Positions 35,348-47,222 of a stretch of DNA of 64,000 nt are shown here, piece by piece. The first letter of the stretch is position 1. Every line of letters starts with the position of its first letter. Both the position numbers and the translations under genes were made by a program. The notes under the pieces were generated by a model. That model had not been told where the DNA came from. It did no database searches and saw nothing but the letters and a program-made list of their open reading frames with translations. The stretch comes from Achromobacter aloeverae (lineage in GTDB: Bacteria; Pseudomonadota; Gammaproteobacteria; Burkholderiales; Burkholderiaceae_B), in assembly GCF_004121055.1 (NCBI RefSeq), contig NZ_PYAL01000006.1:186001-250000 (forward strand), in the 5' to 3' direction.

Positions 35348-36384
35348 CAGTCACTCGCCGTGAACTGCTCAAGCTCGCCGGCTCGGCCGGTGTCATGAGC
35401 CTGGCCCCCGCCTTCGCGCGGGCCGCGAAACTCGAAAAGACCAAGGTGGCGATCGCCGTCGGCGGCAAGGCCCTGGTGTATTACCTGCCCTTGACCATCG
35501 CCGAGGTGCGGGGCTATTTCAAGGACGAAGGCCTGGATGTCACCATCGCCGACTTCGCCGGCGGCGCCAAGGCCTTGCAGGCCGTGGTGGGCGGCAGCGC
35601 CGACGTGGTGTCGGGCGCGTTCGAGCACTCGCTGAACCTGCAATCCAAGGGCCAGTTCTACCGCAACTTCGTGTTGCAGGGCCGCGCGCCGCTGATCGGC
35701 TTCGGCGTTTCGACCAAGACCATGGCGAACTACAAGTCGCCGGCCGACCTCAAGGGCAAGAAAATCGGCGTCACGGCGCCGGGTTCCTCGACCAACATGG
35801 TGGTCAACTTCTTCCTGGCCAAGCACGGCCTGAAGCCTTCGGACGTATCCATCATCGGCGTGGGCGCCGGCGCCGGCGCCATCACCGCGCTGCGTTCGGG
35901 CCAGGTCGACGCCATGTCCAATACCGACCCCGTGGTCACGGCGCTGGTGAGCTCGGGCGACATGAAGGTCATCGCCGATACGCGCACCCTCAAGGACACC
36001 CGCGACATTTTCGGCGGCAACATGCCGGCCGGCACCCTGTACACGGCGCAGAGCTACATCGACGCCAACCCCAACACGGTGCAGGCCCTGGCCAACGCCA
36101 TCGTGCGCGCGGACAAGTGGATCCAGAAGGCCGGCATCGACGAGATCGCCAAGACGGTGCCTTCGTCCTACCTGCTGGGCGAGCCGGAGGTCTACAAGGC
36201 GGCGCTGAAGGCCAGCCTGGAAGGCCTGTCGCCGGATGGCATCATCCCCGAGGATGGCGCCGCCACCGCGGTCAAGGCCCTGGCCGCCTTCGTGCCGGAT
36301 TTCGATCCGGCCAAGGTCGATCCGTCCAAGATCTGGACCAATGAATTCGCCAAGCGCGCGAACGAGAAATACCCGAATGGCTGA
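35344..36384 (+). CDS. ABC transporter substrate-binding protein (NMT1/SsuA-like), Tat signal
   Basis: A 346-residue periplasmic binding protein of the NMT1/THI5/SsuA-like group that takes up sulfonates, nitrate-like or aromatic compounds. The N-terminus has a twin-arginine signal (TRRELLKLAG, probable cut after AFARA). VYYLPLTIAEVRGYFKDEG, DVVSGAFEH and LKGKKIGVTAPGSST are typical. The ligand cannot be read from sequence. Start coupled to the CoA-transferase stop by ATGA; its own stop overlaps the ATPase start by 8 bases. Confidence 0.88.
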   Translation: MTVTRRELLKLAGSAGVMSLAPAFARAAKLEKTKVAIAVGGKALVYYLPLTIAEVRGYFKDEGLDVTIADFAGGAKALQAVVGGSADVVSGAFEHSLNLQSKGQFYRNFVLQGRAPLIGFGVSTKTMANYKSPADLKGKKIGVTAPGSSTNMVVNFFLAKHGLKPSDVSIIGVGAGAGAITALRSGQVDAMSNTDPVVTALVSSGDMKVIADTRTLKDTRDIFGGNMPAGTLYTAQSYIDANPNTVQALANAIVRADKWIQKAGIDEIAKTVPSSYLLGEPEVYKAALKASLEGLSPDGIIPEDGAATAVKALAAFVPDFDPAKVDPSKIWTNEFAKRANEKYPNG

Positions 36385-37186
36385 AGCAGCACTCTCGCTG
36401 GACAACATCACCTGCACGTTCATTTCCCGCGACGGCGGCGGCCAGCGCTATACCGCCGTGCGGGAAAGCACGCTGAATGTCGCCCCTGGCGAATTCGTCT
36501 CGGTGGTGGGACCGACCGGTTGCGGCAAGTCCACCTTGCTGAACGTGGGCGCGGGCCTGCTCTCGCCCACCACCGGGCAGGTGAAAGTGTTCGGCGTCCC
36601 CCTCAAGGGCATCAATCGCCGTGCCGGCTACATGTTCCAGGGCGAGGCCCTGCTGCCCTGGCGCAATGCGCTGGACAACGTCAAGGCAGGGCTGGAATTC
36701 GCCCACGTACCGGCCGCCGAGGCGGAGGAACGCGGCCGCGAATGGCTGCGCCGCGTCGGCCTGGGCGGTTCCGAGCATCGTTACCCGCACCAGATGTCGG
36801 GCGGCATGCGCAAGCGCGTCATGCTGGCGCAGACGCTGATCCGCGACCCCGACGTCATCCTTATGGACGAGCCTTTTTCCGCGCTCGATATCCAGACTCG
36901 CCAGTTGATGGAAAACGAGGTGCTGGACCTGTGGATGGCCAAGCGCAAGGCCGTGCTGTTCATCACGCACGACCTTGACGAAGCGATCGCCATGAGCGAC
37001 CGGGTGGTCGTGCTGTCGGCCGGGCCGGGCACGCATCCTATCGGTGAATTCCATATCGACCTGCCTCGTCCGCGCGACGTTGCCGAAGTGCGCGCCCATC
37101 CGCGCTTCGTCGAGTTGCACGCCGCCATCTGGGATGTGCTGCGTGAAGAGGTCCTGAAGGGCTACGCACAGCAGAAGCGGGTGTAA
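36377..37186 (+). CDS. ABC transporter ATP-binding protein (SsuB/TauB-like)
   Basis: ATPase of the importer. The 269-residue protein has Walker A GPTGCGKST at 45-53 and the Q-loop FQGEALLPWRN. The signature MSGGMRKRVMLAQ, Walker B ILMDEPFSALD and switch histidine FITHDLDEA are also present. The start at 36377 (MAEAALSLDN) overlaps the binding-protein stop by 8 bases. The upstream open frame to 36236 is a shadow. It is followed after 5 bases by the permease. Confidence 0.93.
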   Translation: MAEAALSLDNITCTFISRDGGGQRYTAVRESTLNVAPGEFVSVVGPTGCGKSTLLNVGAGLLSPTTGQVKVFGVPLKGINRRAGYMFQGEALLPWRNALDNVKAGLEFAHVPAAEAEERGREWLRRVGLGGSEHRYPHQMSGGMRKRVMLAQTLIRDPDVILMDEPFSALDIQTRQLMENEVLDLWMAKRKAVLFITHDLDEAIAMSDRVVVLSAGPGTHPIGEFHIDLPRPRDVAEVRAHPRFVELHAAIWDVLREEVLKGYAQQKRV

Positions 37187-37191
37187 GGCCC

Positions 37192-37986
37192 ATGTCCACT
37201 ATGATCAAACCCGGTTCCAAGACGCTGCGCGCGTGGCAGTTGTCGTTGTTGATAGTCCTGCTGCTCGCCTGGCACCTGGCCTCGCGCAGCCAGAACGTCG
37301 CGTTCTTCTTCGGCGAGCCCATCAAGGTTGCCCAGCGCATCTGGGCCTGGTTCGTCACCGACGCCGACGTCTACCAGCACCTTTGGGTGACCTTGTCCGA
37401 GACGGTCCTGGCCTTCATCATCGGCACCGTCGCCGGCCTCGGCTGCGGCCTGTGGCTGGGGTTGTCGCAGGGCTCCAGCCTGATCCTGGACCCCTACATC
37501 AAGGCCGCCAACTCCATGCCTCGCGTCATCCTGGCGCCCATCTTCGGCATGTGGTTCGGCCTGGGCATCTGGTCCAAGGTGGCGCTGGCGGTCACGCTGG
37601 TGTTCTTCATCGTCTTCTTCAACGTCTACCAGGGCGTGCGGGAAGTCAGCACGACGCTGCTGGACAATGCCCGCATGCTGGGCGCGGATCGGCGCCAGCT
37701 GCTGCGCCACGTCTACCTGCCTTCGGCCACCAGCTGGGTGTTTTCCAGCCTGCATACGTCGGTGGGGCTGGCCTTCGTCGGCGCGGTGGTGGGCGAGTAC
37801 CTGGGGTCGGCCAGCGGCGTCGGCTACCTGATCCTGCAGGCGGAAGGCACGCTGGACGTGAATACCGTCTTCGCCGGCATCGTGGTGCTGACCGTATTCG
37901 CGCTGGTGCTGGATGGCCTGGTCACGCTGGCGGAAAAGCGGCTGATGAAATGGCAGCCGCGCGCCGGCGAAACCGAGAAACTCTGA
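37192..37986 (+). CDS. ABC transporter permease (SsuC/TauC-like)
   Basis: Inner-membrane component of the importer, 264 residues with about six hydrophobic helices. These include segments at 15-30, 65-95, 120-150, 180-205 and 220-245. The cytoplasmic EAA-type loop is at LDNARMLGADRRQLLRHVYLPSA. The AGLGCGLWLG and ANSMPRVILAPIFGMWFG stretches are typical of the sulfonate/nitrate/taurine permease group. It is cotranscribed with the genes on both sides. Confidence 0.92.
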   Translation: MSTMIKPGSKTLRAWQLSLLIVLLLAWHLASRSQNVAFFFGEPIKVAQRIWAWFVTDADVYQHLWVTLSETVLAFIIGTVAGLGCGLWLGLSQGSSLILDPYIKAANSMPRVILAPIFGMWFGLGIWSKVALAVTLVFFIVFFNVYQGVREVSTTLLDNARMLGADRRQLLRHVYLPSATSWVFSSLHTSVGLAFVGAVVGEYLGSASGVGYLILQAEGTLDVNTVFAGIVVLTVFALVLDGLVTLAEKRLMKWQPRAGETEKL

Positions 37987-38009
37987 CCATCCCCGCATAG
38001 GACGCCGAC

Positions 38010-38549
38010 ATGGCCCGCCTGCCGTACGCCGATCTGCACAACGAAGAAGCCAAGCCACTGGTCGAACGCATCGTCGCCGAGCGCGGCAGCGTGCTCTTGC
38101 TCTATCAAATGCTGCTGCACAGTCCGCCCGTGGCCAGCGGATGGCTGACCTACCTGACGTCGATACGGCAGCTGAGCACCTTGCCGGGTGATATCCGCGA
38201 ATTGGTCATCATGCGCGTGGCCGGCATGAATGGCGCGCCTTACGAGGCCGACCAGCATGCGCCCATCGCGTTGAAGGAAGGCATTACGCAGGCGCAGCTC
38301 GACGCCTTGGATCATTGGCAGGATGCTCCGCTGTTCGATGCGCGCATGCGTGCTGTGCTGGCCTATGCCGACGCCATGACGCGCCAGGTCCAGGTTCCGC
38401 AAGCCGTCTTCGACGCGGTCCTGGCGGAACTGGGCCAGCGCCACACGGTCGAGCTGACCGCCACGGTGGCGGCCTACAACATGGTTTCCCGCTTCCTGGA
38501 AGCCCTGCAAGTACATACCCACGACGAAGGGGCCCCCCCTACCCGCTGA
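38010..38549 (+). CDS. Carboxymuconolactone decarboxylase (CMD/AhpD-fold) family protein
   Basis: A 179-residue AhpD-fold protein. The core LPGDIRELVIMRVAGMNGAPYEADQHAPIA has the CMD helix arrangement but no Cys-x2-Cys, so it is not an AhpD-type thiol reductase and is closer to decarboxylase/lactonase-like members. It lies 23 bases after the permease and probably belongs to the CoA-transferase/ABC operon. The last codons (GAPPTR and the TGA) are read from the palindromic repeat at 38529, so the C-terminus has been set by that element. Reaction unknown. Confidence 0.8.
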   Translation: MARLPYADLHNEEAKPLVERIVAERGSVLLLYQMLLHSPPVASGWLTYLTSIRQLSTLPGDIRELVIMRVAGMNGAPYEADQHAPIALKEGITQAQLDALDHWQDAPLFDARMRAVLAYADAMTRQVQVPQAVFDAVLAELGQRHTVELTATVAAYNMVSRFLEALQVHTHDEGAPPTR

Positions 38550-38688
38550 CGCGGGCCCCCAGGGGCAAAGCCAGCGGACCGGAAGGGCAGGCCCCCCCCA
38601 CCCGCTGACGCGGGCCCCCAGGGGCAAAGCCAGCGGACCGGCAAAGCCGGCTCCGCGGCTTTCCCGATAGGTTCTTAAGGGGCGGAGT
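38529..38688 (+). repeat. Palindromic intergenic repeats, tandem (family copies E1 and E2)
   Basis: Two units of the same subtype as 7636-7843: CCCGCTGACGCGGGCCCCCAGGGG (with shortened C- and G-runs), CAAAGCCAGCGGACCGG, then in the second unit the full tail AAAGCCG-GCTCCG-CGGCTTT and GATAGGTTCTTAAGG. The first unit includes the stop codon of the CMD gene. The array lies between the convergent ends of that gene and tal. Confidence 0.85.
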
Positions 38689-38715
38689 ATTTAAAGGGGG
38701 GGCGGGATCTTCCGG

Positions 38716-39666
38716 TTACCGCAGCGCGTCGATCAGCTTGTCCAGCTTGATGGCGTCGGCCGCGAAGGCGCGGATGCCCTCGGACAGCTTTTCGGTCGCC
38801 ATGGCGTCGTCGTTGAGCAGGGTGCGGAAGGGAATTTCGCTGGCGTCCAGGGGCGCCGGCGCAGCGCCGCCGGCGTCGGGCCGCAAGCGCACCGGCACGT
38901 CGCCCTGCGTTTCCGACAGCGTGGTCAGCAGTTCCGGGCTGATGGTCAGCAGGTCGCAGCCGGCCAGGGCCAGGATCTGGCCGACATTGCGGAAGCTCGC
39001 TCCCATGATTTCCGTCGGGATGCCGTGGGCCTTGTAGTACTGGTAGATGCGGGTCACCGACTGCACGCCAGGGTCGTTGGCGCCCGCGCGCTCCGCTTCG
39101 TTCCAGTCCGCGCCCGCGGCCTTCTTGTACCAGTCATAGATGCGGCCGACGAAGGGCGAGATCAGCTTGGCGCCGGCGGCGGCGCAGGCCACGGCCTGCG
39201 GCAGCGAGAACAGCAGCGTCATATTGCAGTTGACCCCTTCCTCCTGCATGACGCGGGCCGCCTGGATGCCCTCCCAGGTGGACGCGATCTTCACCAGGAC
39301 GCGCTCGCGGGGTATGCCGGCGGCTTCGTACAGCGCGATCAGGCCGCGGGCCCGTTCCACGGTACGCCGGGTGTCGAAGGACAGCCGGGCATCGACCTCG
39401 GTGGAAACCCGCCCGGGGACGATTTTCAGGATCTCCGTGCCGAAAGCCACCAGCAGGCGGTCAAGGATCTGCTCCGTGGGCAGGTCCCGGTGGTCGCGCA
39501 CGGTGCGCTCCAGCAGGGGACGGTAGGCTTCTTTTTGCACCGCCTTCAGGATCAGGGACGGATTGGTGGTGGCGTCGGTCGGACGGTAGGCGCGCATGGC
39601 CTCGAAGTCACCGGTGTCCGCCACCACGGTGGTGTGTTGGCGCAGGGAGTCGAGCTGGCTGGTCAT
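38716..39666 (-). CDS. tal: Transaldolase
   Basis: Pentose-phosphate enzyme moving a dihydroxyacetone unit between sugar phosphates through a Schiff-base lysine. The 316-residue protein (E. coli TalB 317) begins [20 protein letters not shown]. It has [13 protein letters not shown], the active-site region [15 protein letters not shown] with the Schiff-base Lys, and [13 protein letters not shown] plus [11 protein letters not shown]. The start at 39666 was chosen; the frame extends to 39822 without homology. It is monocistronic, divergent from carA. Confidence 0.97.
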   Translation of the reverse strand: MTSQLDSLRQHTTVVADTGDFEAMRAYRPTDATTNPSLILKAVQKEAYRPLLERTVRDHRDLPTEQILDRLLVAFGTEILKIVPGRVSTEVDARLSFDTRRTVERARGLIALYEAAGIPRERVLVKIASTWEGIQAARVMQEEGVNCNMTLLFSLPQAVACAAAGAKLISPFVGRIYDWYKKAAGADWNEAERAGANDPGVQSVTRIYQYYKAHGIPTEIMGASFRNVGQILALAGCDLLTISPELLTTLSETQGDVPVRLRPDAGGAAPAPLDASEIPFRTLLNDDAMATEKLSEGIRAFAADAIKLDKLIDALR

Positions 39667-39824
39667 GAGAGTCTCGGCGATCGGTTGTGTGTGCGGCGCC
39701 AAGGGCGCTGCCCGGTTGTCTAGCGTAGCACCGCGGGACCGCCGGCGGGGCGCGCCGGCGACCTCGAAAACGGGCCGTTCAGCCATGATTGGCGCGGCTT
39801 TCCGGGGAAAAAGGCCTTTCAAGG

Positions 39825-39830
39825 TATAAT
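39825..39830 (+). promoter_or_regulatory. Possible -10 box for carA
   Basis: A perfect TATAAT 39 bases before the carA GTG. No good -35 lies 16-18 bases upstream, so an activator may be needed. A small dyad AAACC-GG-GGTTT (39855-39866) sits just before the start codon and overlaps the probable ribosome site. Confidence 0.45.
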
Positions 39831-39869
39831 TCCAAGGTTTGATTACTGATTCTGAAACCGGGGTTTACT

Positions 39870-41033
39870 GTGCTGCCGCAACTTTTTCCCGAGGGAACTC
39901 ATCGTTCTTCTCCCGCAATCTTGGCTCTGGCGGACGGTACCGTTTTTCGTGGAATTTCAATTGGCGCGCCGGGCCATACCGTGGCCGAGGTCGTGTTCAA
40001 CACGTCCATGACCGGCTACCAGGAAATCCTTACCGATCCCAGCTACAACGGCCAGTTGGTCACGCTCACCTACCCGCACATCGGTAACACCGGTGTGAAC
40101 GGCGAGGACGTCGAGGCGCGCAAGGTGTTCGCGTCCGGCCTGATCGTGCGCGACTGCCCCGCCCGCGTGTCCAATTTCCGCGCGACCAGCTCGCTGCCTG
40201 ACTACCTCAAGGCCCAGGGCATCGTCGCCATCGCCGGCATCGACACCCGCAAGCTGACCCGCATCCTGCGCGAAAAGGGCGCCCAGGGCGGCTGCATCCT
40301 GGTCGGCGACGATACCGACCGCGCCATCGAGCTGGCGCGCAGCTTCCCCGGCATGTCGGGCCAGGACCTGGCCAAGGTGGTCAGCATCGAGAAACCGCTG
40401 GAGTGGACCGAGGGCACCTGGAACCTGGGCCGCGGCTTCGACAAGCCGGATACCTCCAAGTACCACGTCGTCGCCTATGACTTCGGCGTGAAGCAGAACA
40501 TCCTGCGCCTGCTGGCGGACCGCGGCTGCCGCGTCACGCTGGTGCCGGCGCAGACGCCCGTCGAGGACGTGCTCAAGCTCAATCCGGACGGCCTGTTCCT
40601 GGCCAACGGTCCCGGCGACCCCGAGCCTTGCGACTATGCCATCGAGGCCACCCGCGCGTTCCTGGACCGCAAGCTGCCGGTCTTCGGCATCTGCCTGGGC
40701 CACCAGATCATGGGCCTGGCGGTGGGCGGCAAGACGCTCAAGATGAAGACCGGCCACCATGGCGCCAACCACCCCGTGCAGGACGTGCAGAGCAAGCGCG
40801 TCTACATCACCAGCCAGAACCACGGCTTCGAGGTGGATACGGCCAGCCTGCCGGGCAATACCCGCGTTACCCATGTGTCGCTGTTCGACGGCACGCTGCA
40901 GGGCTTCGAACTGACCGATCGTCCCGCTTTCTGCTTCCAGGGCCACCCGGAAGCCAGCCCGGGACCGCACGACATCATCGTGTTGTTCGACAAGTTCATC
41001 AGCCAGATGGCCGGCCAAGTTAAGACCGCGTAA
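39870..41033 (+). CDS. carA: Carbamoyl-phosphate synthase small subunit (GTG start)
   Basis: Glutaminase subunit giving ammonia to CarB for arginine and pyrimidine synthesis. Of 387 residues, the N-terminal half has [20 protein letters not shown] and [10 protein letters not shown]. The C-terminal class I amidotransferase has the nucleophile Cys in [13 protein letters not shown] and the His/Glu pair in [12 protein letters not shown]. The frame starts at GTG; no ATG is near the conserved N-terminus. carB follows after 10 bases. Confidence 0.97.
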   Translation: MLPQLFPEGTHRSSPAILALADGTVFRGISIGAPGHTVAEVVFNTSMTGYQEILTDPSYNGQLVTLTYPHIGNTGVNGEDVEARKVFASGLIVRDCPARVSNFRATSSLPDYLKAQGIVAIAGIDTRKLTRILREKGAQGGCILVGDDTDRAIELARSFPGMSGQDLAKVVSIEKPLEWTEGTWNLGRGFDKPDTSKYHVVAYDFGVKQNILRLLADRGCRVTLVPAQTPVEDVLKLNPDGLFLANGPGDPEPCDYAIEATRAFLDRKLPVFGICLGHQIMGLAVGGKTLKMKTGHHGANHPVQDVQSKRVYITSQNHGFEVDTASLPGNTRVTHVSLFDGTLQGFELTDRPAFCFQGHPEASPGPHDIIVLFDKFISQMAGQVKTA

Positions 41034-41043
41034 AGATTGCACC

Positions 41044-44289
<3,246 letters not shown>

Positions 44290-44380
44290 GAACGGGCCGC
44301 TACGGCGGCCCGCGAACGGTAAAGGGCGGCGCAAGGCCGCTCTGTTCGTTGGAACGGTTGGATGTCGTCAGGAGTCGATC

Positions 44381-45277
44381 ATGAAATGGTGGATACTCGC
44401 GTTGTTCGTGGTATGTGCCTTCGTCGTGCACTATCGTGGCCGTGTGCGGCACGCGTTCGCGCGCCAGGCGCTGGATCACTCCACGTTCACGTCGCCCATC
44501 AACGTCTTCATGTACGCGTTTTCGCGCGTGCCCAACCAGCCCTACCTGCCGCTGTCGGAGTTTCCGGAGCTGAAAGTGCTGCAGGAGCGCTGGGAAGAAA
44601 TCCGCGCCGAGGCCGAGCAGCTCTTTTCGGCGGGCCACATCAAGGTTTCCGACAAATACAACGACGCCGGCTTCAACTCCTTCTTCAAGAGCGGCTGGAA
44701 GCGTTTCTACCTGAAGTGGTACGGCACCGACCATCCCTCGGCGACCGCGCTGTGCCCGGTGACCACCCGGCTGCTGGCCGATATTCCTTCGGTGAAGGCC
44801 GCCATGTTCGCGGCGCTGCCGCCCGGCAGCCGCCTGCCGCGGCATCGCGATCCCTATGCCGGCTCGCTGCGCTATCACATGGGCCTGATCACGCCCAACG
44901 ATCCTGCCTGCTACATCGACGTGGATGGCCAGACATACTATTGGCGTGACGGCGAAGCGGTGATGTTCGACGAGACCTTCATCCACTACGCCGAGAACAA
45001 GACCGACGTCAACCGCATCATCCTGTTCGCCGATATCGAGCGGCCGATGCGCTACCGCTGGGCCCAGGCGGTCAACCATTTCCTGGGCGGCCTGCTGCTG
45101 CGCGCGGCGTCCTCGCCCAACCAGGAGGGCGACCGCACGGGTGGCATCAACCGCATCTTCGGTTCGGTCTACGCGGTGCGGCGCTTCGGCAAGGCGGTCA
45201 AGAAGAAGAACAAGCCGCTGTACTACGTGATGAAGTGGGCCCTGGTGCTGGGCATCCTGGCCTGGATCTTCCTGTGA
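44381..45277 (+). CDS. lpxO: LpxO-like aspartyl/asparaginyl beta-hydroxylase family dioxygenase
   Basis: Fe(II)/2-oxoglutarate dioxygenase predicted to 2-hydroxylate a secondary acyl chain of lipid A at the inner membrane. The 298-residue protein has a membrane anchor at about 3-18 and a second hydrophobic end (ALVLGILAWIFL). The jelly-roll core has iron ligands in RHRDPYAGSLRYH (His155, Asp157) and FIHYAENKT (His202). NRIILFADIERPMRYRWA and the length match LpxO. It follows carB but has its own leader, and a terminator follows at 45314. Confidence 0.88.
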   Translation: MKWWILALFVVCAFVVHYRGRVRHAFARQALDHSTFTSPINVFMYAFSRVPNQPYLPLSEFPELKVLQERWEEIRAEAEQLFSAGHIKVSDKYNDAGFNSFFKSGWKRFYLKWYGTDHPSATALCPVTTRLLADIPSVKAAMFAALPPGSRLPRHRDPYAGSLRYHMGLITPNDPACYIDVDGQTYYWRDGEAVMFDETFIHYAENKTDVNRIILFADIERPMRYRWAQAVNHFLGGLLLRAASSPNQEGDRTGGINRIFGSVYAVRRFGKAVKKKNKPLYYVMKWALVLGILAWIFL

Positions 45278-45313
45278 TGGGGAGGGCGCGGCGGTAGCCA
45301 TGCCCTCCGACCG

Positions 45314-45345
45314 AGGCCAGGCCGCAAGCCTGGCCTTTTCTTTTC
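45314..45345 (+). terminator. Rho-independent terminator after lpxO
   Basis: A 9-bp perfect stem AGGCCAGGC/GCCTGGCCT with loop CGCAA, followed by TTTCTTTTC. It ends the lpxO transcript 37 bases after its stop. Confidence 0.9.
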
Positions 45346-45451
45346 AACCGCGCTTGCGCTTGTGGATATGTCCGTCGTCCCGGCCCTGCCGGGGCACGCA
45401 CGGAGCGCCGGCGTTCGCCTTATCCAAGGCGGCACGGACAAGGGAGGCCTC

Positions 45452-46225
45452 ATGCCGAAACATGTATTCATCACCGGGGCCAGCAGCGGGCTGGGCCACG
45501 CGCTGGCCGAGCACTACGGCCGGCAGGGCGCCACGCTGGGGCTGCTGGGTCGGCGCGGCGAACGCCTGCGCGCGCTGGCCGACAGCCTGCCCAATCCCGA
45601 CGCACATGCCTGCTACGGCGTGGACGTGCGGGACCGGGACGCCCTGCACGCGGCCGCGCATGATTTCATCGCGCGCAGCGGCGGCCGGGTCGATATCGTC
45701 ATCGCCAGCGCCGGCATCAGCGTGGGCACGCTGACCGAGCATCCGGAGGACCACGACGTCTTTGACGCGGTCATGCAGACCAATGTCATGGCCATGGTGG
45801 CGACGTTCGAGCCTTTCATCGGCGCCATGCGCGAAGCCGGCGGCGGAACGCTGGTGGGCATATCCAGCGTGGCCGGCGTGCGCGGCCTGCCGGGGGCCGG
45901 CGCCTACAGCGCCTCGAAGGCGGCGGTCACCGCCTATTGCGAAAGCCTGCGTAACGAGGTGGTGGCGGACGGGCTGCGCGTGGTCACCATCGCACCAGGC
46001 TACGTGCGCACCGAGATGACCGCGCACAATCCGTACGCCATGCCCTTCCTGATGGACGCGGACGATTTTGCCCGCCGGGCGGCGGATGCCATCGCGCGTG
46101 GCGTTTCCTATACGGTGATTCCGTGGCAGATGGGCATCGTCGCGCGCTTGATGCGGGTGTTGCCGAATGCGGTGTACGACCGCCTGGCCCGCAAGGCGCC
46201 GCGCAAGCCGCGGCAAGGCGAATAG
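45452..46225 (+). CDS. Short-chain dehydrogenase/reductase
   Basis: A 257-residue classical SDR. The nucleotide-binding motif is VFITGASSGLGHALAEHYG, followed by NAG-equivalent IASAGIS. The catalytic Ser is in GISSVAGVRG and the active-site pair in YSASKAA (Tyr and Lys). IAPGYVRTEMTAHNPYAMPFL is the variable substrate loop. A strong GGGAGG site lies 6 bases before the ATG at 45452. It is a lone gene convergent with the phosphatase gene. Substrate not predictable. Confidence 0.92.
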   Translation: MPKHVFITGASSGLGHALAEHYGRQGATLGLLGRRGERLRALADSLPNPDAHACYGVDVRDRDALHAAAHDFIARSGGRVDIVIASAGISVGTLTEHPEDHDVFDAVMQTNVMAMVATFEPFIGAMREAGGGTLVGISSVAGVRGLPGAGAYSASKAAVTAYCESLRNEVVADGLRVVTIAPGYVRTEMTAHNPYAMPFLMDADDFARRAADAIARGVSYTVIPWQMGIVARLMRVLPNAVYDRLARKAPRKPRQGE

Positions 46226-46324
46226 GGCGGCAGGGCCGCCGGGCGAGCAGGAGACGGCTCTGGCCAGTCCCGCAGTCCCTCATGCCGAGGCGCGCTGGTA
46301 TTCGAATCCGGGCGGCCAGGCGGC

Positions 46325-46966
46325 TCAGACGATATCGTCGCCTGCCGCGTCGATGTGGCTGATGTCGCCCCAGCCCATGATGCTCCAATGCCCGTCCGCA
46401 TGACTCAGGCGGTTGACGGCGGTATTGAGCAGCACGGCGTCGCGCGGGTGGTTCAGCGGGATGCGCTGCGCATGACGCCAGGCGATGTCGAGTACGCCGC
46501 CATGGGCGAACAGCAGCACGCGGGCGTCGGGATGGCGGGCGACCACGTCTTCCATGGTCGTCACCACGCGGTCGCGGAACTGGCGCAAACTTTCGCCGCC
46601 TTCCAGCTGGCGGTCGGGCTCCCGGCTGCGCCAGGCCGCCGCGGCCTCGGGCTGGTGTTGTTCGAGTTCATCCATGGCCAGGCCCTCCAGCACGCCGTAG
46701 CAGCGCTCGCGCAAGCCGGGTTCGGGGCGCACGCGCAGTTGCAGCAGGTCGGCCGCCGCCTGGGCGGTATCGTGGGCGCGTTGCAGGTCGCTGCTGTAGA
46801 TGGCCTCGAACGGGCCGGTCTGCGCATCGCGCGTCAGGCGCCGGGCCAGCTTCGCGGCCTGGCTGGCGCCTTCCTCGTTGAGCGGAATATCCTTCCAGCC
46901 TTGCAGGCGGCGGGCGCGATTCCAGGGGGTTTCGCCGTGGCGGATGAGCCAGATTTCGGTAGTCAT
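46325..46966 (-). CDS. Histidine phosphatase (phosphoglycerate mutase-like) family protein
   Basis: A 213-residue member of the histidine phosphatase superfamily. It has the phospho-histidine motif IWLIRHGETPWN near the N-terminus, IYSSDLQRAHDTAQ, LRERCYGVLEGLAMDE and the second histidine in LLFAHGGVLD. It resembles cobC/gpmB-type broad phosphatases. No cobalamin genes are nearby, so the substrate stays open. The ATG at 46966 was chosen because the family begins there; the frame is open to 47056. Confidence 0.9.
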   Translation of the reverse strand: MTTEIWLIRHGETPWNRARRLQGWKDIPLNEEGASQAAKLARRLTRDAQTGPFEAIYSSDLQRAHDTAQAAADLLQLRVRPEPGLRERCYGVLEGLAMDELEQHQPEAAAAWRSREPDRQLEGGESLRQFRDRVVTTMEDVVARHPDARVLLFAHGGVLDIAWRHAQRIPLNHPRDAVLLNTAVNRLSHADGHWSIMGWGDISHIDAAGDDIV

Positions 46967-47046
46967 GGGGAATGGCGGGGCGCGGCGGCCGGGCGTGCGC
47001 GCCAGTACGGTCAGGTCGGGTTGGCAACACCCGCGATGGTACCGAG

Positions 47047-47198
47047 AAATGGACAAGGGCGCCTTCGCGCCCGTGTAAATGGACAGAGGCGGCCGAGGCG
47101 TCCTTGTGAACGGATAGGGGGGCCGTGGCGCCCTTGTGAACGGACAAGGGGGGCGTGGCGCCGTTGTGAACGTATAAGGGCGCCGTGGCGCCCTTGTG
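47047..47198. repeat. Five tandem imperfect 30-bp repeats
   Basis: Units start at 47047, 47077 (32 bases), 47109, 47139 and 47169, with the pattern AACGGACAAGGGCGCCGTGG then CGCCCTTGTG. The last unit holds a perfect dyad AAGGGCGCC-GT-GGCGCCCTT. Immediately after (47199-47208) lies CTTGTCCGTT, an inverted copy of the unit's start. The array separates the 5' side of the phosphatase gene from the 3' end of the FlxA-like gene. Confidence 0.88.
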
Positions 47199-47222
47199 CT
47201 TGTCCGTTGCCCCCGTCCTTCC

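Noticed and set aside
46668-47147. Minus-strand frame reading through the 30-bp repeats with a periodic 10-residue peptide
   Set aside because: It overlaps the histidine phosphatase gene out of frame and the periodic peptide follows simply from a repeat length divisible by three.
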